Part shown: positions 16,360 to 24,712 of the stretch, piece by piece
Position numbering within the stretch: position 1 is the stretch's first letter
Layout of the letters: every line of letters starts with the position of its first letter
Assembly (NCBI GenBank): GCA_937891825.1
Contig: CALAHN010000103.1
Coordinates: forward strand, 1 to 32,225
From: an uncultured Alphaproteobacteria bacterium
GTDB taxonomy: Bacteria > Pseudomonadota > Alphaproteobacteria > Bin95
Reading direction: 5' to 3'
Length of the DNA stretch: 32,225 nt
Notes under the pieces: model-generated
Databases searched by the model: none
Told to the model about the DNA's origin: nothing
The model's input: only the letters and a program-made list of their open reading frames with translations
Position numbers and translations under genes: made by a program

Positions 16360-16544
16360 GCCACGCGATCCTTCCGATACGTAGCCACACACTTATCGAT
16401 CGCGTTGAAGGAACCCTTAATTTCGTCGGCGCTTTCGGAAATATCGAACGGTTCCGCGGTTTTTGCGCCGCTGGAATAATTGCGCCATTCGCGTATAGAT
16501 TCCGGCAAAACAATCACGGGCGACCGGAACGGGAGGCGATCACG
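16360..16544. promoter_or_regulatory. Divergent control region between the ATP-grasp operon and ilvD-like gene
   Basis: This 185-base gap is the only likely place for promoters of the six-gene minus operon and the plus-strand dehydratase. It has AT-rich patches and a direct repeat of TTGCGCC at 16463-16469 and 16480-16486, 17 bases apart. A TATAGAT block at 16494-16500 could be a -10 for the dehydratase, but no well-spaced -35 is visible. No regulator gene is adjacent. Confidence 0.3.
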
Positions 16545-18326
16545 ATGCAAAATGGCAAGGGCGATAGCAGGCTTCGGTCTCAGACCTGGTTCAATGAACC
16601 GAGCGACCCCGGCATGACGGCGCTATACATTGAGCGCTACATGAATTGGGGCGTCACGCGGGAGGAACTGCAGTCAGGCAAGCCGATGATCGGGATCGCC
16701 ATGACCGGCTCCGACCTGTCGCCCTGCAACCGAATCCACCTGGAACTGGCGCCGCGCCTCCGCGACGGCGTGCGCGACGCCGGCGGCATCCCGTTTGTCT
16801 TCCCGACCCATCCGATCCAGGAGACCGGCAAGCGCCCGACCGCCGCGCTCGACCGCAATCTGGCCTATCTCAGCCTCGTCGAGATCCTCCAGGGCTATCC
16901 GATCGACGGCGTCATCCTGACCGGCGGTTGCGACAAGACCACGCCGTTCCTGTTGATGGCGGCCGCGACCGTCGATATTCCGGCCATCCTGATCTCCGGC
17001 GGCCCCATGCTGGACGGCTGGTGGAAGGGGCGGCGCGTCGGCTCGGGCACGGTCATGTGGGAAGCCCGGGAACTGCATGCGGCCGGCAAGATCACATGGG
17101 AGGAATTCATCGAGATGGTGGCGGCCTCGGCTCGCTCCCCAGGTCATTGCAACACCATGGGCACCGCGCTTTCGACCAACTCGCTCGCCGAGGCGCTCGG
17201 CATGACGCTGCCCGGCCAGGCCGCGATCCCCGGCCCCTACAAGGAACGCGGCCAGGCCGCCTACCATACCGGCAAGCGCATCGTGGACATGGTCCATGAA
17301 GACCTGAAGCCGTCGGACATCCTGACCAGGGACGCCTTCCTGAACGCCATCGCCGTCAACACCGCCATCGGCGGCTCGACCAACTGCCCGATCCACCTGA
17401 ACGCCATCGCGCGCCATGCAGGCGTCGATCTCTCGATCCAGGATTGGGAAGACCACGGCTATGACCTGCCGCTGCTCGCCAATTGCCAGCCGGCGGGCGA
17501 GTATCTGGGCGAAGGCTTCTTCGCGGCCGGCGGCGTCCCGGCGATCGTCAATGAACTGATGAAGGTCGGGCGGATCAAGGAAGGCGCAGTCACCGTCAAC
17601 GGCAAGTCGATCGGCGACAATTGCCGCGGCGCCGAAATTCAGGACACCGACGTGATCCGCCCGTTCGGCAAACCCTTGGTGGCCCAGGCCGGGTTCCTCG
17701 TGATGCGCGGCAACCTATTCGACAACGCCATCATGAAAACCTCCGTCATCAGCCAATCCTTCCGGGACCGCTATCTGTCAACGCCGGGCAAGGAGAACGA
17801 ATTCGAGGGCCGCGCCATCGTCTTCGACGGCCCAGAGGATTATCACAAGAACATCAACAACGCCGCCCTTGGCATCGACGCGCACTCCATCCTGGTGATG
17901 CGCGGCACGGGTCCGATCGGCTATCCGGGCTCGGCGGAAGTGGTGAACATGCAGCCGCCCGACGCCTTGATCAAAGCCGGCGTGCGGGAGCTTCCTTGCA
18001 TCGGCGACGGCCGGCAGAGCGGCACCTCCGGCAGCCCATCGATCCTGAACGCCAGCCCGGAATCGGCGGCCGGCGGCGGGCTTTCCTTGCTGCGGACCGG
18101 CGACACGATCCGGGTCAACCTCACGATCCGGCGGGTCGACATGCTGGTCGACGACGCCGAGATCGCGCGCCGCCGCGGCGAAGCGCCCCCGGCCGTGCCC
18201 GCCGACCAGACGCCCTGGCAGGAAATCTATCGCGCCTTCGTCGGGCAATTGGGCGATGGCGGCGTATTGGAATCCGCGGTGAAGTTCCGCCGCACGGCGA
18301 AAGCGCTGCCGCGCCACTCGCACTGA
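16545..18326 (+). CDS. IlvD/Edd family sugar-acid dehydratase
   Basis: A 593-residue Fe-S dehydratase of the IlvD/Edd family. Three Cys likely to bind the cluster are Cys61 (SPCNRIHLE), Cys129 (GGCDKTTP) and Cys202 ([11 protein letters not shown]); the Lys of the DKTTP motif (131) is the carbamylated/metal residue in related enzymes. The pattern and length resemble pentonate dehydratases such as L-arabinonate dehydratase more than dihydroxy-acid dehydratase (IlvD, about 560-615). The reaction would be removal of water from a sugar acid to give a 2-keto-3-deoxy sugar acid. GGGAGG lies 9 bases ahead of the ATG. It is followed by an enolase-family dehydratase and faces a class II aldolase, which fits acid-sugar catabolism. 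The exact substrate cannot be told. Confidence 0.9.
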   Translation: MQNGKGDSRLRSQTWFNEPSDPGMTALYIERYMNWGVTREELQSGKPMIGIAMTGSDLSPCNRIHLELAPRLRDGVRDAGGIPFVFPTHPIQETGKRPTAALDRNLAYLSLVEILQGYPIDGVILTGGCDKTTPFLLMAAATVDIPAILISGGPMLDGWWKGRRVGSGTVMWEARELHAAGKITWEEFIEMVAASARSPGHCNTMGTALSTNSLAEALGMTLPGQAAIPGPYKERGQAAYHTGKRIVDMVHEDLKPSDILTRDAFLNAIAVNTAIGGSTNCPIHLNAIARHAGVDLSIQDWEDHGYDLPLLANCQPAGEYLGEGFFAAGGVPAIVNELMKVGRIKEGAVTVNGKSIGDNCRGAEIQDTDVIRPFGKPLVAQAGFLVMRGNLFDNAIMKTSVISQSFRDRYLSTPGKENEFEGRAIVFDGPEDYHKNINNAALGIDAHSILVMRGTGPIGYPGSAEVVNMQPPDALIKAGVRELPCIGDGRQSGTSGSPSILNASPESAAGGGLSLLRTGDTIRVNLTIRRVDMLVDDAEIARRRGEAPPAVPADQTPWQEIYRAFVGQLGDGGVLESAVKFRRTAKALPRHSH

Positions 18327-18332
18327 GCCTCA

Positions 18333-18373
18333 CAGCATCTCCAGCCGCGCCAGCGGCGTGGCTGGAGATGCTG
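18333..18373. repeat. Perfect 14-bp inverted repeat (stem-loop) after the ilvD-like gene
   Basis: CAGCATCTCCAGCC (18333-18346) and its exact reverse complement (18360-18373) are separated by 13 bases, forming a strong stem-loop between the IlvD-type stop and the next start codon. No T-run follows on either strand, so it is not a standard intrinsic terminator. It could protect the upstream mRNA, cause partial termination, or be a dispersed palindromic repeat. Confidence 0.7.
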
Positions 18374-18407
18374 ATCAATACCCCATCTTTCCACGCGAGG
18401 GTCGGTT

Positions 18408-19499
18408 ATGGCCAAAATCGAGGCGATCGAAGCGCGGGTGTTCCATATCCCGCTGGCTGAGCCGATGGGCGATGCCAAGCACGGCGTGCACACGTATTTT
18501 GAGCTGGTGACGGCGACCCTTCGCACGTCAGACGGCGTCACGGGCACGGGCTATACCTATACCGGCGGTTGGGGCGGCCGTGCGATCCAGGCGATGCTGA
18601 CCCATGATCTAGCGCCCGCGCTGATCGGCAAAGCCCCGGATGATATCGCGGCCTTGTATGATGCGATGTACTGGCATGTGCACTATGTCGGCCGTGGCGG
18701 GGTCGCAAGCTTCGCGATCTCCGCCGCAGACATCGCGCTTTGGGACCTGCGGGGCAAGGCCAGCGGCCGGCCGCTCTGGCAGATGGCGGGCGGCCATAAC
18801 CGGACGACCCGCGCTTATGCGGGCGGCATCGACCTGAACTTTGCGCGGGACAAGCTGCTGGCCAATATCCAGGGCTATCTTGATCGCGGCTTTGAAGCGG
18901 TCAAAATCAAGGTCGGGCGCCCGTCGCTGGATGACGACACGGCACGGGTCGCCGCCGTCCGGGCGCTGATCGGGCCGGACCGCAAACTGATGGTCGACGC
19001 CAATTACGGCCTCGACCGCGCCCAGGCGCTGGCGGCGGCCAAGGCGTTTGAGCCACATGACATCGCTTGGTTCGAGGAGCCGATCGACCCCGAAGACCTG
19101 GAGGGCTACGCCCAGATGGCGGATGCGGTCGCGATCCCGCTCGCCCAAGGCGAAAACCTGCATAGCCGCGACGAGTTTCGCCGCGCCATCGCCCAGGCGA
19201 AACTCGCCTTCATCCAACCGGACGCCTCCAACTGCGGCGGCGTCACCGGCTGGATGGAGGTCGCGGCCATGGCGCAGGCGGCAGGGATCCCGGTGTGCAG
19301 CCACGGCATGCAGGAACTGCATGTCAGCCTAATGGCGAGCCAGCCGCATGCCGGCTGGATGGAAGTCCACAGCTTCCCAATCGACGCCTACACGACCCGC
19401 CCTTTCGTGCTGCAGAATGCCAAGGGCGTCGCCCCAGATGCGCCGGGAACTGGCGTCACGTTCGATTGGGCCAAACTTGCGCCATACGCCGTCGCGTGA
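18408..19499 (+). CDS. Enolase-superfamily (mandelate racemase-like) sugar-acid dehydratase/racemase
   Basis: A 363-residue protein with the enolase N-terminal capping domain (1 to about 115) and a TIM barrel. Catalytic positions seen: the KxK motif (Lys166, Lys168), metal ligands Asp197 (VDANYG), Glu223 (WFEEP) and Glu249 (QGEN), Asp272 and His299 (CSHGMQELH). The Lys-x-Lys plus His-Asp dyad is the mandelate racemase pattern, used by sugar-acid dehydratases and some racemases. It starts 81 bases after the IlvD-type gene on the same strand and is probably in the same operon, with a stem-loop between. Two sugar-acid dehydratases in a row suggest use of several acid sugars or a two-branch path. 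Substrate not determined. Confidence 0.9.
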   Translation: MAKIEAIEARVFHIPLAEPMGDAKHGVHTYFELVTATLRTSDGVTGTGYTYTGGWGGRAIQAMLTHDLAPALIGKAPDDIAALYDAMYWHVHYVGRGGVASFAISAADIALWDLRGKASGRPLWQMAGGHNRTTRAYAGGIDLNFARDKLLANIQGYLDRGFEAVKIKVGRPSLDDDTARVAAVRALIGPDRKLMVDANYGLDRAQALAAAKAFEPHDIAWFEEPIDPEDLEGYAQMADAVAIPLAQGENLHSRDEFRRAIAQAKLAFIQPDASNCGGVTGWMEVAAMAQAAGIPVCSHGMQELHVSLMASQPHAGWMEVHSFPIDAYTTRPFVLQNAKGVAPDAPGTGVTFDWAKLAPYAVA

Positions 19500-19505
19500 C
19501 GCTAG

Positions 19506-19523
19506 CGCCGGTGAATGCCGGCG
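19506..19523. terminator. Small hairpin between convergent genes
   Basis: CGCCGG (19506-19511) and CCGGCG (19518-19523) flank a 6-base loop, sitting just after the stop of the enolase-family gene and of the facing aldolase gene. It is well placed for a bidirectional end of transcription but has no T-run, so termination is only suggested. Confidence 0.4.
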
Positions 19524-19526
19524 GGC

Positions 19527-20186
19527 CTATTCTGGCTTCGATTTCGGGCCGTAGGTCCCGAACTTCGCGACGACCCGCGCGATTTCGTCGTCGGGCAAAA
19601 TGCAGGGGTCGCCCAGCATCAGGGACAAGTGGAACTGCTTCGCCAGGGTCTCGACCTCGCCCGCCAGCCAGAGTGCCCGCTTCAGGTTCGCCCCGCAGGC
19701 GATGACGCCGTGATGGCGGAGAATGCAGGCGTGCCGGTCCGCCAGCGCCGTGACTGCATGGGCCGAAAGCTCGGCCGTGCCGAAGGTTGCATAGGGCGCG
19801 CAGCGGATCGTCGGCCCGCCGGCGGCGGCGATCATGTAATGCACCGCCGGAATATCCAGGCCCTTGATCGCGATGGTCGTCGCATAGAGCGAATGGGTAT
19901 GCACAATCGCCTGAACATCTGGCCGATCCGCCATGATATCGACGTGAAAGCGCCATTCGCTGGAGGGCTTCAAGCCCTGCTTCGCCTTGAAGTCGCCACC
20001 GAAGCGCATGAAGACGATGTCTTCCGGCTCCAGCTCGGCGTAGGGAATGCCCGAAGGCGTGACCAGCAGGCCATCCTGCCAACGGGCGGAGACATTGCCG
20101 GACGTTCCCTGGTTGATGCCGCTCGCGTTCATCTCCAGGCATGTGTCGATGACGGCTTGACGGAGGGCGGTTTCGGCGTCGGTCAT
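19527..20186 (-). CDS. Class II aldolase/adducin family protein (fuculose-phosphate-aldolase type)
   Basis: A 219-residue zinc enzyme of the FucA/AraD family. Zn ligands appear as His96 and His98 (VHTHSLYA) and His159 (RHHGVIACG); the catalytic acid is Glu77 (SSEWRFH). The phosphate-binding TSGNVS (28-33) and TPSG (43-46) motifs are intact. It would cleave or epimerise a phosphorylated keto-sugar or sugar acid, releasing a C2 or C3 fragment. I chose the ATG at 20186 since it gives the usual family length, although the ribosome site is weak. The longer open frame upstream overlaps vsr on the other strand and is not credible. Convergent with the enolase-family gene, suggesting a shared catabolic locus but separate transcription. 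Confidence 0.9.
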   Translation of the reverse strand: MTDAETALRQAVIDTCLEMNASGINQGTSGNVSARWQDGLLVTPSGIPYAELEPEDIVFMRFGGDFKAKQGLKPSSEWRFHVDIMADRPDVQAIVHTHSLYATTIAIKGLDIPAVHYMIAAAGGPTIRCAPYATFGTAELSAHAVTALADRHACILRHHGVIACGANLKRALWLAGEVETLAKQFHLSLMLGDPCILPDDEIARVVAKFGTYGPKSKPE

Positions 20187-20261
20187 GGCAGGGCGCGCTT
20201 TCAATATTGGACGATGAGGCAATATAACGGTAATTCGCCCCTTGGAAGCCCGGACAACGCA

Positions 20262-20720
20262 ATGGCCCTGCCAAAGCTCGACCGCCTGCCCGACGCCCAA
20301 AGGCGGCATGCCATGCGCGCGGTCAGGAGCGCCGACACCAAGCCCGAGATGGTCGTCCGCCGGATGGTCCATGGCCTCGGCCGCCGTTACCGTCTGCATG
20401 CCAAGGCCCTGCCCGGCAACCCCGACCTGACGTTCGCCCGCGACCGCCGCGTCATCTTCGTGCACGGCTGCTTCTGGCATGGCCACGACTGCCCGCGCGG
20501 TGCCCGCACGCCGAAGACCAACCGGGCCTACTGGACGGCCAAGATCGCCCGGAATGTCAGCCGCGACGCCGCGGCCCTGAGCGCGCTGGCGGCGCTCGGC
20601 TGGGAGGCCCGGATCGTCTGGGAATGCGAGACCAGGGATGCTGCCGCATTGCGGCGCCGACTTGCGGCCTTTCTGAACGTCGCAAGCGATGCTAGTGCAA
20701 GTCGCCACGACGCGGATTGA
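20262..20720 (+). CDS. vsr: Very short patch repair (T:G mismatch) endonuclease Vsr
   Basis: A 152-residue Vsr nuclease that nicks beside T in T:G mismatches arising by deamination of 5-methylcytosine. Family motifs: MRAVRSADTKPEMVVRR near the N-terminus, catalytic Asp55 in GNPDLTF, the zinc-binding VIFVHGCFWHGHDC block (64-77) and the end motif ARIVWECE (116-123). Length matches E. coli Vsr (156). In other bacteria vsr lies beside a C5-cytosine methyltransferase gene; none is found in this window, so this gene stands alone. It sits between the aldolase (divergent) and a TPR gene. All active-site residues look intact, so it is probably functional. Confidence 0.93.
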   Translation: MALPKLDRLPDAQRRHAMRAVRSADTKPEMVVRRMVHGLGRRYRLHAKALPGNPDLTFARDRRVIFVHGCFWHGHDCPRGARTPKTNRAYWTAKIARNVSRDAAALSALAALGWEARIVWECETRDAAALRRRLAAFLNVASDASASRHDAD

Positions 20721-20748
20721 AGCCGATCGACGCAAAAGGAGAGCGCCC

Positions 20749-22092
20749 ATGCAGACGCATCAGGACAAGCGCGGCCTTGCAATCACCGTCGCCGGCGCCG
20801 CCGCCGCTGACGCCCATGACGCCCTGACCGACGCCTATCTCGGGTTTCGAATCGATACCGGCGGCCGTCTGAAGGCCGCGCTGCAAGCCGACCCCGAAGC
20901 GCCCCTGCATCAGACGATGGCGGGCTATATCTTTCACCTGATGTGCCAGAAGCCGCTGCTCGAGCGCGCCGCCGCCGCGAGCGCCAAGGCGACGTCGCTG
21001 GCGGAAAACCGCGGCAACGCCCGGGAAAAGCTGCATGCCCAGGCGCTTGCGGCGTGGACCGCGGGCGATCTCCGCGCCGCCGTTCAGGCGCTCGAAGCCG
21101 TGCTGATCGATTGGCCGACGGACGTGCTTGCGCTGAAGCTCGCCCACTATCTGCATTTCTATCTGGGCGACGTCGCGGAGCATCGCGACTCGGTCGCCCG
21201 GGTCATGCCTCACTGGCGGCCCCATATCCCTGGCTATGCCGCCGTCCTCGGCATGCGGGCGTTCGGCCTTGAAGAAGCGGGACATTATGACGAGGCCGAG
21301 CGCTTCGGCCGGCGCGCCGTCGAACTCGACCCAAGCGATACCTGGTCGATCCACGCGGTCACCCATGTCCTGGAAATGCAGGGCCGCCATCGGGAGGGCA
21401 TCGCCTGGGTCGCGCGCGACGTCAGCGCCTGGGACGGCAAGGTCCACAATTTCGCCAATCATGTCTGGTGGCACAAGGCGCTCTATCATCTGGAACTGGA
21501 CGAACCGGAGGCCGTGCTCGACCTCTATGACAACCGCTTCCGGTCGGAAGCCACCGACGACGGGCTCGACATCGCAAACGCCGCCGCCATGCTGATGCGG
21601 CTGAAATGCCGGGACGTAAACTGCGGCGACCGCTGGGAAGCCCTGGCGGCGGTCGCGGCGACCAAAGCCGCGGACCACATCCTGCCCTTCAACGACCTGC
21701 ACATCGCGCTGGCCTTCGCCGGGGCCGGACGCGGCTCGCTGGCGGACGCCATGGCGGCGCGGGGCGCGGCGGGCGACGATCACTGGGCGGCGATCTACCG
21801 GGATATCGCAGCGCCGATGGCCGCCGGGATCGCCGCTTATGGCACTGGCGATTATGCCGCCGCCGTTAAGGCGCTGGCGCCTGTGCGCTATGCCTGGGGC
21901 GCCATCGGCGGCAGTCACGCCCAGCGCGATGTCTTTCAGCAGATGCTGATCGACGCCGCCATGCGCGCCGGCGACTGGCGCCATGCCTCGGCCCTCCTGG
22001 CGGAGCGGCAAGCCCTGAAGCCCCATAGCCGGGATACAGCCCGCAGGGCCGCCCAGGCCGCCGCCGCCGTTTCCGTCGCGGCCGCCGGGTGA
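20749..22092 (+). CDS. TTC38-like tetratricopeptide-repeat protein
   Basis: A 447-residue, mostly helical protein resembling the TTC38 family (TPR protein 38), widespread but of unknown function. Recurring helical pairs with TPR-like patterns are visible, for example near residues 100-135 (AQALAAWTAGDLRAAVQALE) and 185-215 (FGLEEAGHYDEAERFGRRA). The family-typical THVLEMQGRHREGIAWV and FANHVWWHKALYHLEL segments are near the middle. Length is close to the family norm of about 450-470. AAGGAGA is 8 bases before the chosen ATG at 20749. No signal peptide is seen, so it is likely cytoplasmic. It precedes thpR by 6 bases, suggesting co-transcription. Confidence 0.85.
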   Translation: MQTHQDKRGLAITVAGAAAADAHDALTDAYLGFRIDTGGRLKAALQADPEAPLHQTMAGYIFHLMCQKPLLERAAAASAKATSLAENRGNAREKLHAQALAAWTAGDLRAAVQALEAVLIDWPTDVLALKLAHYLHFYLGDVAEHRDSVARVMPHWRPHIPGYAAVLGMRAFGLEEAGHYDEAERFGRRAVELDPSDTWSIHAVTHVLEMQGRHREGIAWVARDVSAWDGKVHNFANHVWWHKALYHLELDEPEAVLDLYDNRFRSEATDDGLDIANAAAMLMRLKCRDVNCGDRWEALAAVAATKAADHILPFNDLHIALAFAGAGRGSLADAMAARGAAGDDHWAAIYRDIAAPMAAGIAAYGTGDYAAAVKALAPVRYAWGAIGGSHAQRDVFQQMLIDAAMRAGDWRHASALLAERQALKPHSRDTARRAAQAAAAVSVAAAG

Positions 22093-22098
22093 CGGGCG

Positions 22099-22713
22099 AT
22101 GCGGCTTTTCATTGCGCTTGACCTCCCGGCTCGCATCAAGCGGGCGCTGGAAGACCTGCAGCAGGATGTGCCGGGCGCCAACTGGACGGCGACCGAGAAC
22201 ATGCACATCACGCTGCGGTTCGTTGGCGACGTCTCGAACGCCGCCGCCGAGGAACTCGACCACGAGCTTGTGCGGATCGACCAGCCATCCTTCGAACTGA
22301 TGCCGGATAGCGTCGGCCAGTTTTCAAACGGCCGCGGCGTCAAATCGATTTGGGCGGGCCTCGCGCCGCAGGAGCCGTTGCTCGAGTTGCAGGCGAAAGT
22401 GGAGCGCGCCTGCCGCCGTGCTGGCTTCGCGGCCGACCGGCAGACCTACAAGCCCCACATCACCCTCGCCCGCTTCCGCGACCCGCCGCCGCTCGAGCCG
22501 GTCCGGGCGTTCCTGGAGCGGAACGGCGGTTTCCGGCGGGAGAGCTACCGGGTTTCGGGATTTTCCGCCTATTCGTCGACGCTCAGGCCGGACGGACCGA
22601 TTTACCGGCTGGAAGCGGATTATCCGTTCTCCGACGCCGGCCTCGGCATCTCGCCGTATTTCGGGGATTGGGACGAGGACGGCGACGACGCGCAGATTTC
22701 GGCCGCCGACTGA
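22099..22713 (+). CDS. thpR: RNA 2',3'-cyclic phosphodiesterase (LigT/2H family)
   Basis: A 204-residue 2H phosphoesterase. Two HxTx catalytic motifs are seen: His36-Thr38 in MHITLRFVGD and His120-Thr122 in PHITLARFRD, as in ThpR/LigT. The enzyme opens 2',3'-cyclic phosphate ends of RNA to 2'-phosphates and can ligate tRNA halves in vitro. The start MRLFIALDLP is the usual family start. It follows the TTC38-like gene by 6 bases and meets the macrodomain gene tail to tail with 6 bases between stop codons. The acidic C-terminal tail after residue 190 is somewhat longer than usual. No other oddities. Confidence 0.92.
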   Translation: MRLFIALDLPARIKRALEDLQQDVPGANWTATENMHITLRFVGDVSNAAAEELDHELVRIDQPSFELMPDSVGQFSNGRGVKSIWAGLAPQEPLLELQAKVERACRRAGFAADRQTYKPHITLARFRDPPPLEPVRAFLERNGGFRRESYRVSGFSAYSSTLRPDGPIYRLEADYPFSDAGLGISPYFGDWDEDGDDAQISAAD

Positions 22714-22719
22714 ACGCGC

Positions 22720-23241
22720 TCAGGCGGACGCAGCCGTCAGGATCGCCTGAAAGCGCGCCAGGGGCTCAGTCCCGAACAGCACAAACGTGACGGCTTCGAT
22801 CGATGGCAGCCGTTCCAGTTCCATCGCCGTCGCGGCGACCGCGATGCGGCTCGCCCGGTCGAACGGGAAGCGATAAACGCCCGTTGAAATCGCCGGAAAC
22901 GCGATGGTCCGGCAGCCATGCTCGGCGGCGAGGCGCAAGGCGTTCCGGTAGCAGGCCGCGAGTGCGGGATCGTCGTCCCTGCCGCCGGACCAGATCGGCC
23001 CGACCGTGTGGATGACGTAGCGCGCCCGAAGTTTGTGGCCTCCGGTGATCCTGGCTTCGCCCGTCGGGCAGCCGCCAAGCGCGCGGCATTCCTGCAGCAA
23101 TCCGGGACCGGCCGCCTGATGGATTGCGCCATCGACGCCGCCGCCGCCCAGCAGGGTTTCATTGGCGGCATTGACGATAGCGTCGCCTTCGAAAGCCGTA
23201 ATGTCGCCCGAGATCGCATGCATCCGGCCGAACACGGTCAT
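22720..23241 (-). CDS. Macrodomain protein (ADP-ribose/O-acetyl-ADP-ribose hydrolase, MacroD/YmdB type)
   Basis: A 173-residue single macrodomain. The ADP-ribose pocket motifs are clear: [20 protein letters not shown] (12-31) with the NAAN motif, [14 protein letters not shown] (32-45), and the second loop [10 protein letters not shown] (117-126). [16 protein letters not shown] and [10 protein letters not shown] are MacroD/YmdB-type signatures, so the likely activity is removal of acetyl or ADP-ribosyl groups from ADP-ribose or modified proteins. The ATG at 23241 overlaps the ygfZ stop (ATGA), which argues for translational coupling; an alternative ATG at 23223 also lies before the domain. A longer upstream frame exists but overlaps ygfZ and is rejected. 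Confidence 0.93.
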   Translation of the reverse strand: MTVFGRMHAISGDITAFEGDAIVNAANETLLGGGGVDGAIHQAAGPGLLQECRALGGCPTGEARITGGHKLRARYVIHTVGPIWSGGRDDDPALAACYRNALRLAAEHGCRTIAFPAISTGVYRFPFDRASRIAVAATAMELERLPSIEAVTFVLFGTEPLARFQAILTAASA

Positions 23242-24140
23242 TCGAACGCGGCCCAATCCGGCTTCTCGGGCCACAATCTGGCGGCGCCTGCCGCAATCGG
23301 CTCGCCCGCCGCCTTCGCCGCGCGCCATGCATCCAGGCGGATCAGCGCGAGGCCGACATCGCCTTCCGCGCCGCGCATTTCGCCCGCGTTCTTGCCGTTA
23401 AAGTCAAGCGCCGCCCCGATTTCAGGGGCGGGGCCTTCGATCCGCACCGGCATCAGTCGGCGTTTGACCAGGCCCCGGTATTTCGTGCGCGCGGTCAATT
23501 CCTGGCCGACATAGCAGCCCTTCAGCCAATCGACGCCGTGCAATTCGTCGAACCCGCTTTCCAAGAGAAAGCCCTTATCGATCGATATATCCCGCCCGCC
23601 TTCGGGCACGCCGAGCGACAGCCGCAGCCGATCGTAGGCCGCCCGGTCGTCAGGGGCGCTGGCGCCGCTCAAGATCCCGGCGACCGCCGCCCGAGGCCCG
23701 ATGACGCGGACGCCGAGGTCCGCCAGGCGGGGGTCGGTATAAAGCATCGCCCCATCGCGCATTTCGGCATGTCCCGGCCTGGGATCGAGCCCGAAGGGAC
23801 GCGCCCCCCATGCCAGACCGACGACCAGGCCCTCGACCGGTGTCAGCTCGACCTTCGCCCGGAGCCGGTAGCGCTTCAGGCGCAGCAACAAGTCGTCCGC
23901 GCGCTCGGCCTCGCATTCCAGCAGGATGCCGGGGGCGCCATCGAGCGGCGCCGTCAGGAACAGGTCATGCAGAAATTTTCCCTGCGGCGTCAGCAGCGCG
24001 CCGTAGCAGGCGACGCCCGGCGCGACTTTCGTCACATCCTGGGAGAGCAGGCCTTGGAGAAATGCCGCCGCCGTATCGCCCAGAACCGTTAGAAACGCCC
24101 GGTCCTCGCGGACCGTCGTCATTACCCTATCCATCGTCAC
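23238..24140 (-). CDS. ygfZ: Folate-binding YgfZ/IBA57-type Fe-S assembly protein
   Basis: A 300-residue protein of the GcvT-like YgfZ family, which uses tetrahydrofolate to support maturation or repair of certain Fe-S enzymes. The hallmark KGCYVGQE motif, with its Cys, is at residues 207-214, followed by [15 protein letters not shown]. The N-terminal segment LQGLLSQDV and GKFLHDLF are typical as well. I chose GTG at 24140 since GGGAGG lies 8-9 bases upstream; an ATG at 24134 or 24122 is possible. The Shine-Dalgarno falls inside a 9-bp inverted repeat. It is followed by the overlapping macrodomain gene and preceded by a Usg-like gene on the same strand, a probable three-gene operon. Confidence 0.93.
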   Translation of the reverse strand: MTMDRVMTTVREDRAFLTVLGDTAAAFLQGLLSQDVTKVAPGVACYGALLTPQGKFLHDLFLTAPLDGAPGILLECEAERADDLLLRLKRYRLRAKVELTPVEGLVVGLAWGARPFGLDPRPGHAEMRDGAMLYTDPRLADLGVRVIGPRAAVAGILSGASAPDDRAAYDRLRLSLGVPEGGRDISIDKGFLLESGFDELHGVDWLKGCYVGQELTARTKYRGLVKRRLMPVRIEGPAPEIGAALDFNGKNAGEMRGAEGDVGLALIRLDAWRAAKAAGEPIAAGAARLWPEKPDWAAFE

Positions 24141-24146
24141 TGATTT

Positions 24147-24179
24147 GCCTCCCGTCCCCGTCTATGTAGTACGGGAGGC
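24147..24179 (-). promoter_or_regulatory. Inverted repeat covering the ygfZ ribosome-binding site
   Basis: On the minus strand GCCTCCCGT and ACGGGAGGC form a perfect 9-bp stem with a 15-base loop. The right arm contains the GGGAGG Shine-Dalgarno of ygfZ, and the GTG start follows 6 bases after the arm. It also lies just after the usg-like stop codon. It might limit ygfZ translation or act as a processing or partial termination hairpin; there is no T-run. The structure is seen, the role is inferred. Confidence 0.55.
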
Positions 24180-24187
24180 CGTGAAAG

Positions 24188-24475
24188 TCAGTGGATCGCC
24201 GGGGTCGTCGGCGAAATCCGGCAGGCTGGCATGGTCGCGGCTTCAATATCCGTGACGGTCACGGAGCGAACGCCGAAGTCGCAAGCGCCGCGCCAGCGCT
24301 CAAGAAACGCCCGGAGCCGCGGGAAGCCTGGCGTCACGTCATAGTCGCGCCATGTGACCGCTTCCGGCGCGGCCTCGCCGCCGAAGAATGTGATCTCCGC
24401 CGTCATCAGACGATACGCTCCGAAGGTGCTGAGGTTGGCTTCGTCTTCCAGATCCGTCCGTGCTTGCTCCAGCAT
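24188..24475 (-). CDS. Usg-like family protein
   Basis: A 95-residue protein resembling the Usg family of Alphaproteobacteria (PF06233). The best match is GAYRLMTAEITFF, then TWRDYDVTPGFPRLRAFLERW and the closing RSVTVTD; family members read YRLTTAEI...WQDYDLAPxFPRLxxFLxFW...SVRV. The function of this family is unknown; the name comes from the gene upstream of trpF in Caulobacter. I chose the ATG at 24475, which has AGGGGA about 9 bases upstream and gives the usual length; a longer start at 24559 is possible. No trp gene is near. It probably leads an operon with ygfZ and the macrodomain gene. Confidence 0.72.
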   Translation of the reverse strand: MLEQARTDLEDEANLSTFGAYRLMTAEITFFGGEAAPEAVTWRDYDVTPGFPRLRAFLERWRGACDFGVRSVTVTDIEAATMPACRISPTTPAIH

Positions 24476-24712
24476 TCTCTTGCTTCCCCTGTCGTCCCGG
24501 CGCCAGTCGGCTAAATTCACCGGGCAATTCCTTCCCATCGCGCGATAGAAAGCCTGCATTCCCCTGCCTGGCTCGCTCGCGTCGCATGGGTCTTTGCAAG
24601 CGCCGGGCCGAACGCTTTCCGTTCCAGCGAGGATTTGGTAAAAGCGCGGAGATACATGTGGAAAAGCGCGAGGGACCGACCAAGCCCGGCGCGAAAGCGA
24701 TGGGGCGGCGCA

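Noticed and set aside
15028-16479. A 483-codon plus-strand frame opposite the ATP-grasp gene
   Set aside because: Low-complexity composition with no motif, and the minus frame has ordered ATP-grasp motifs.
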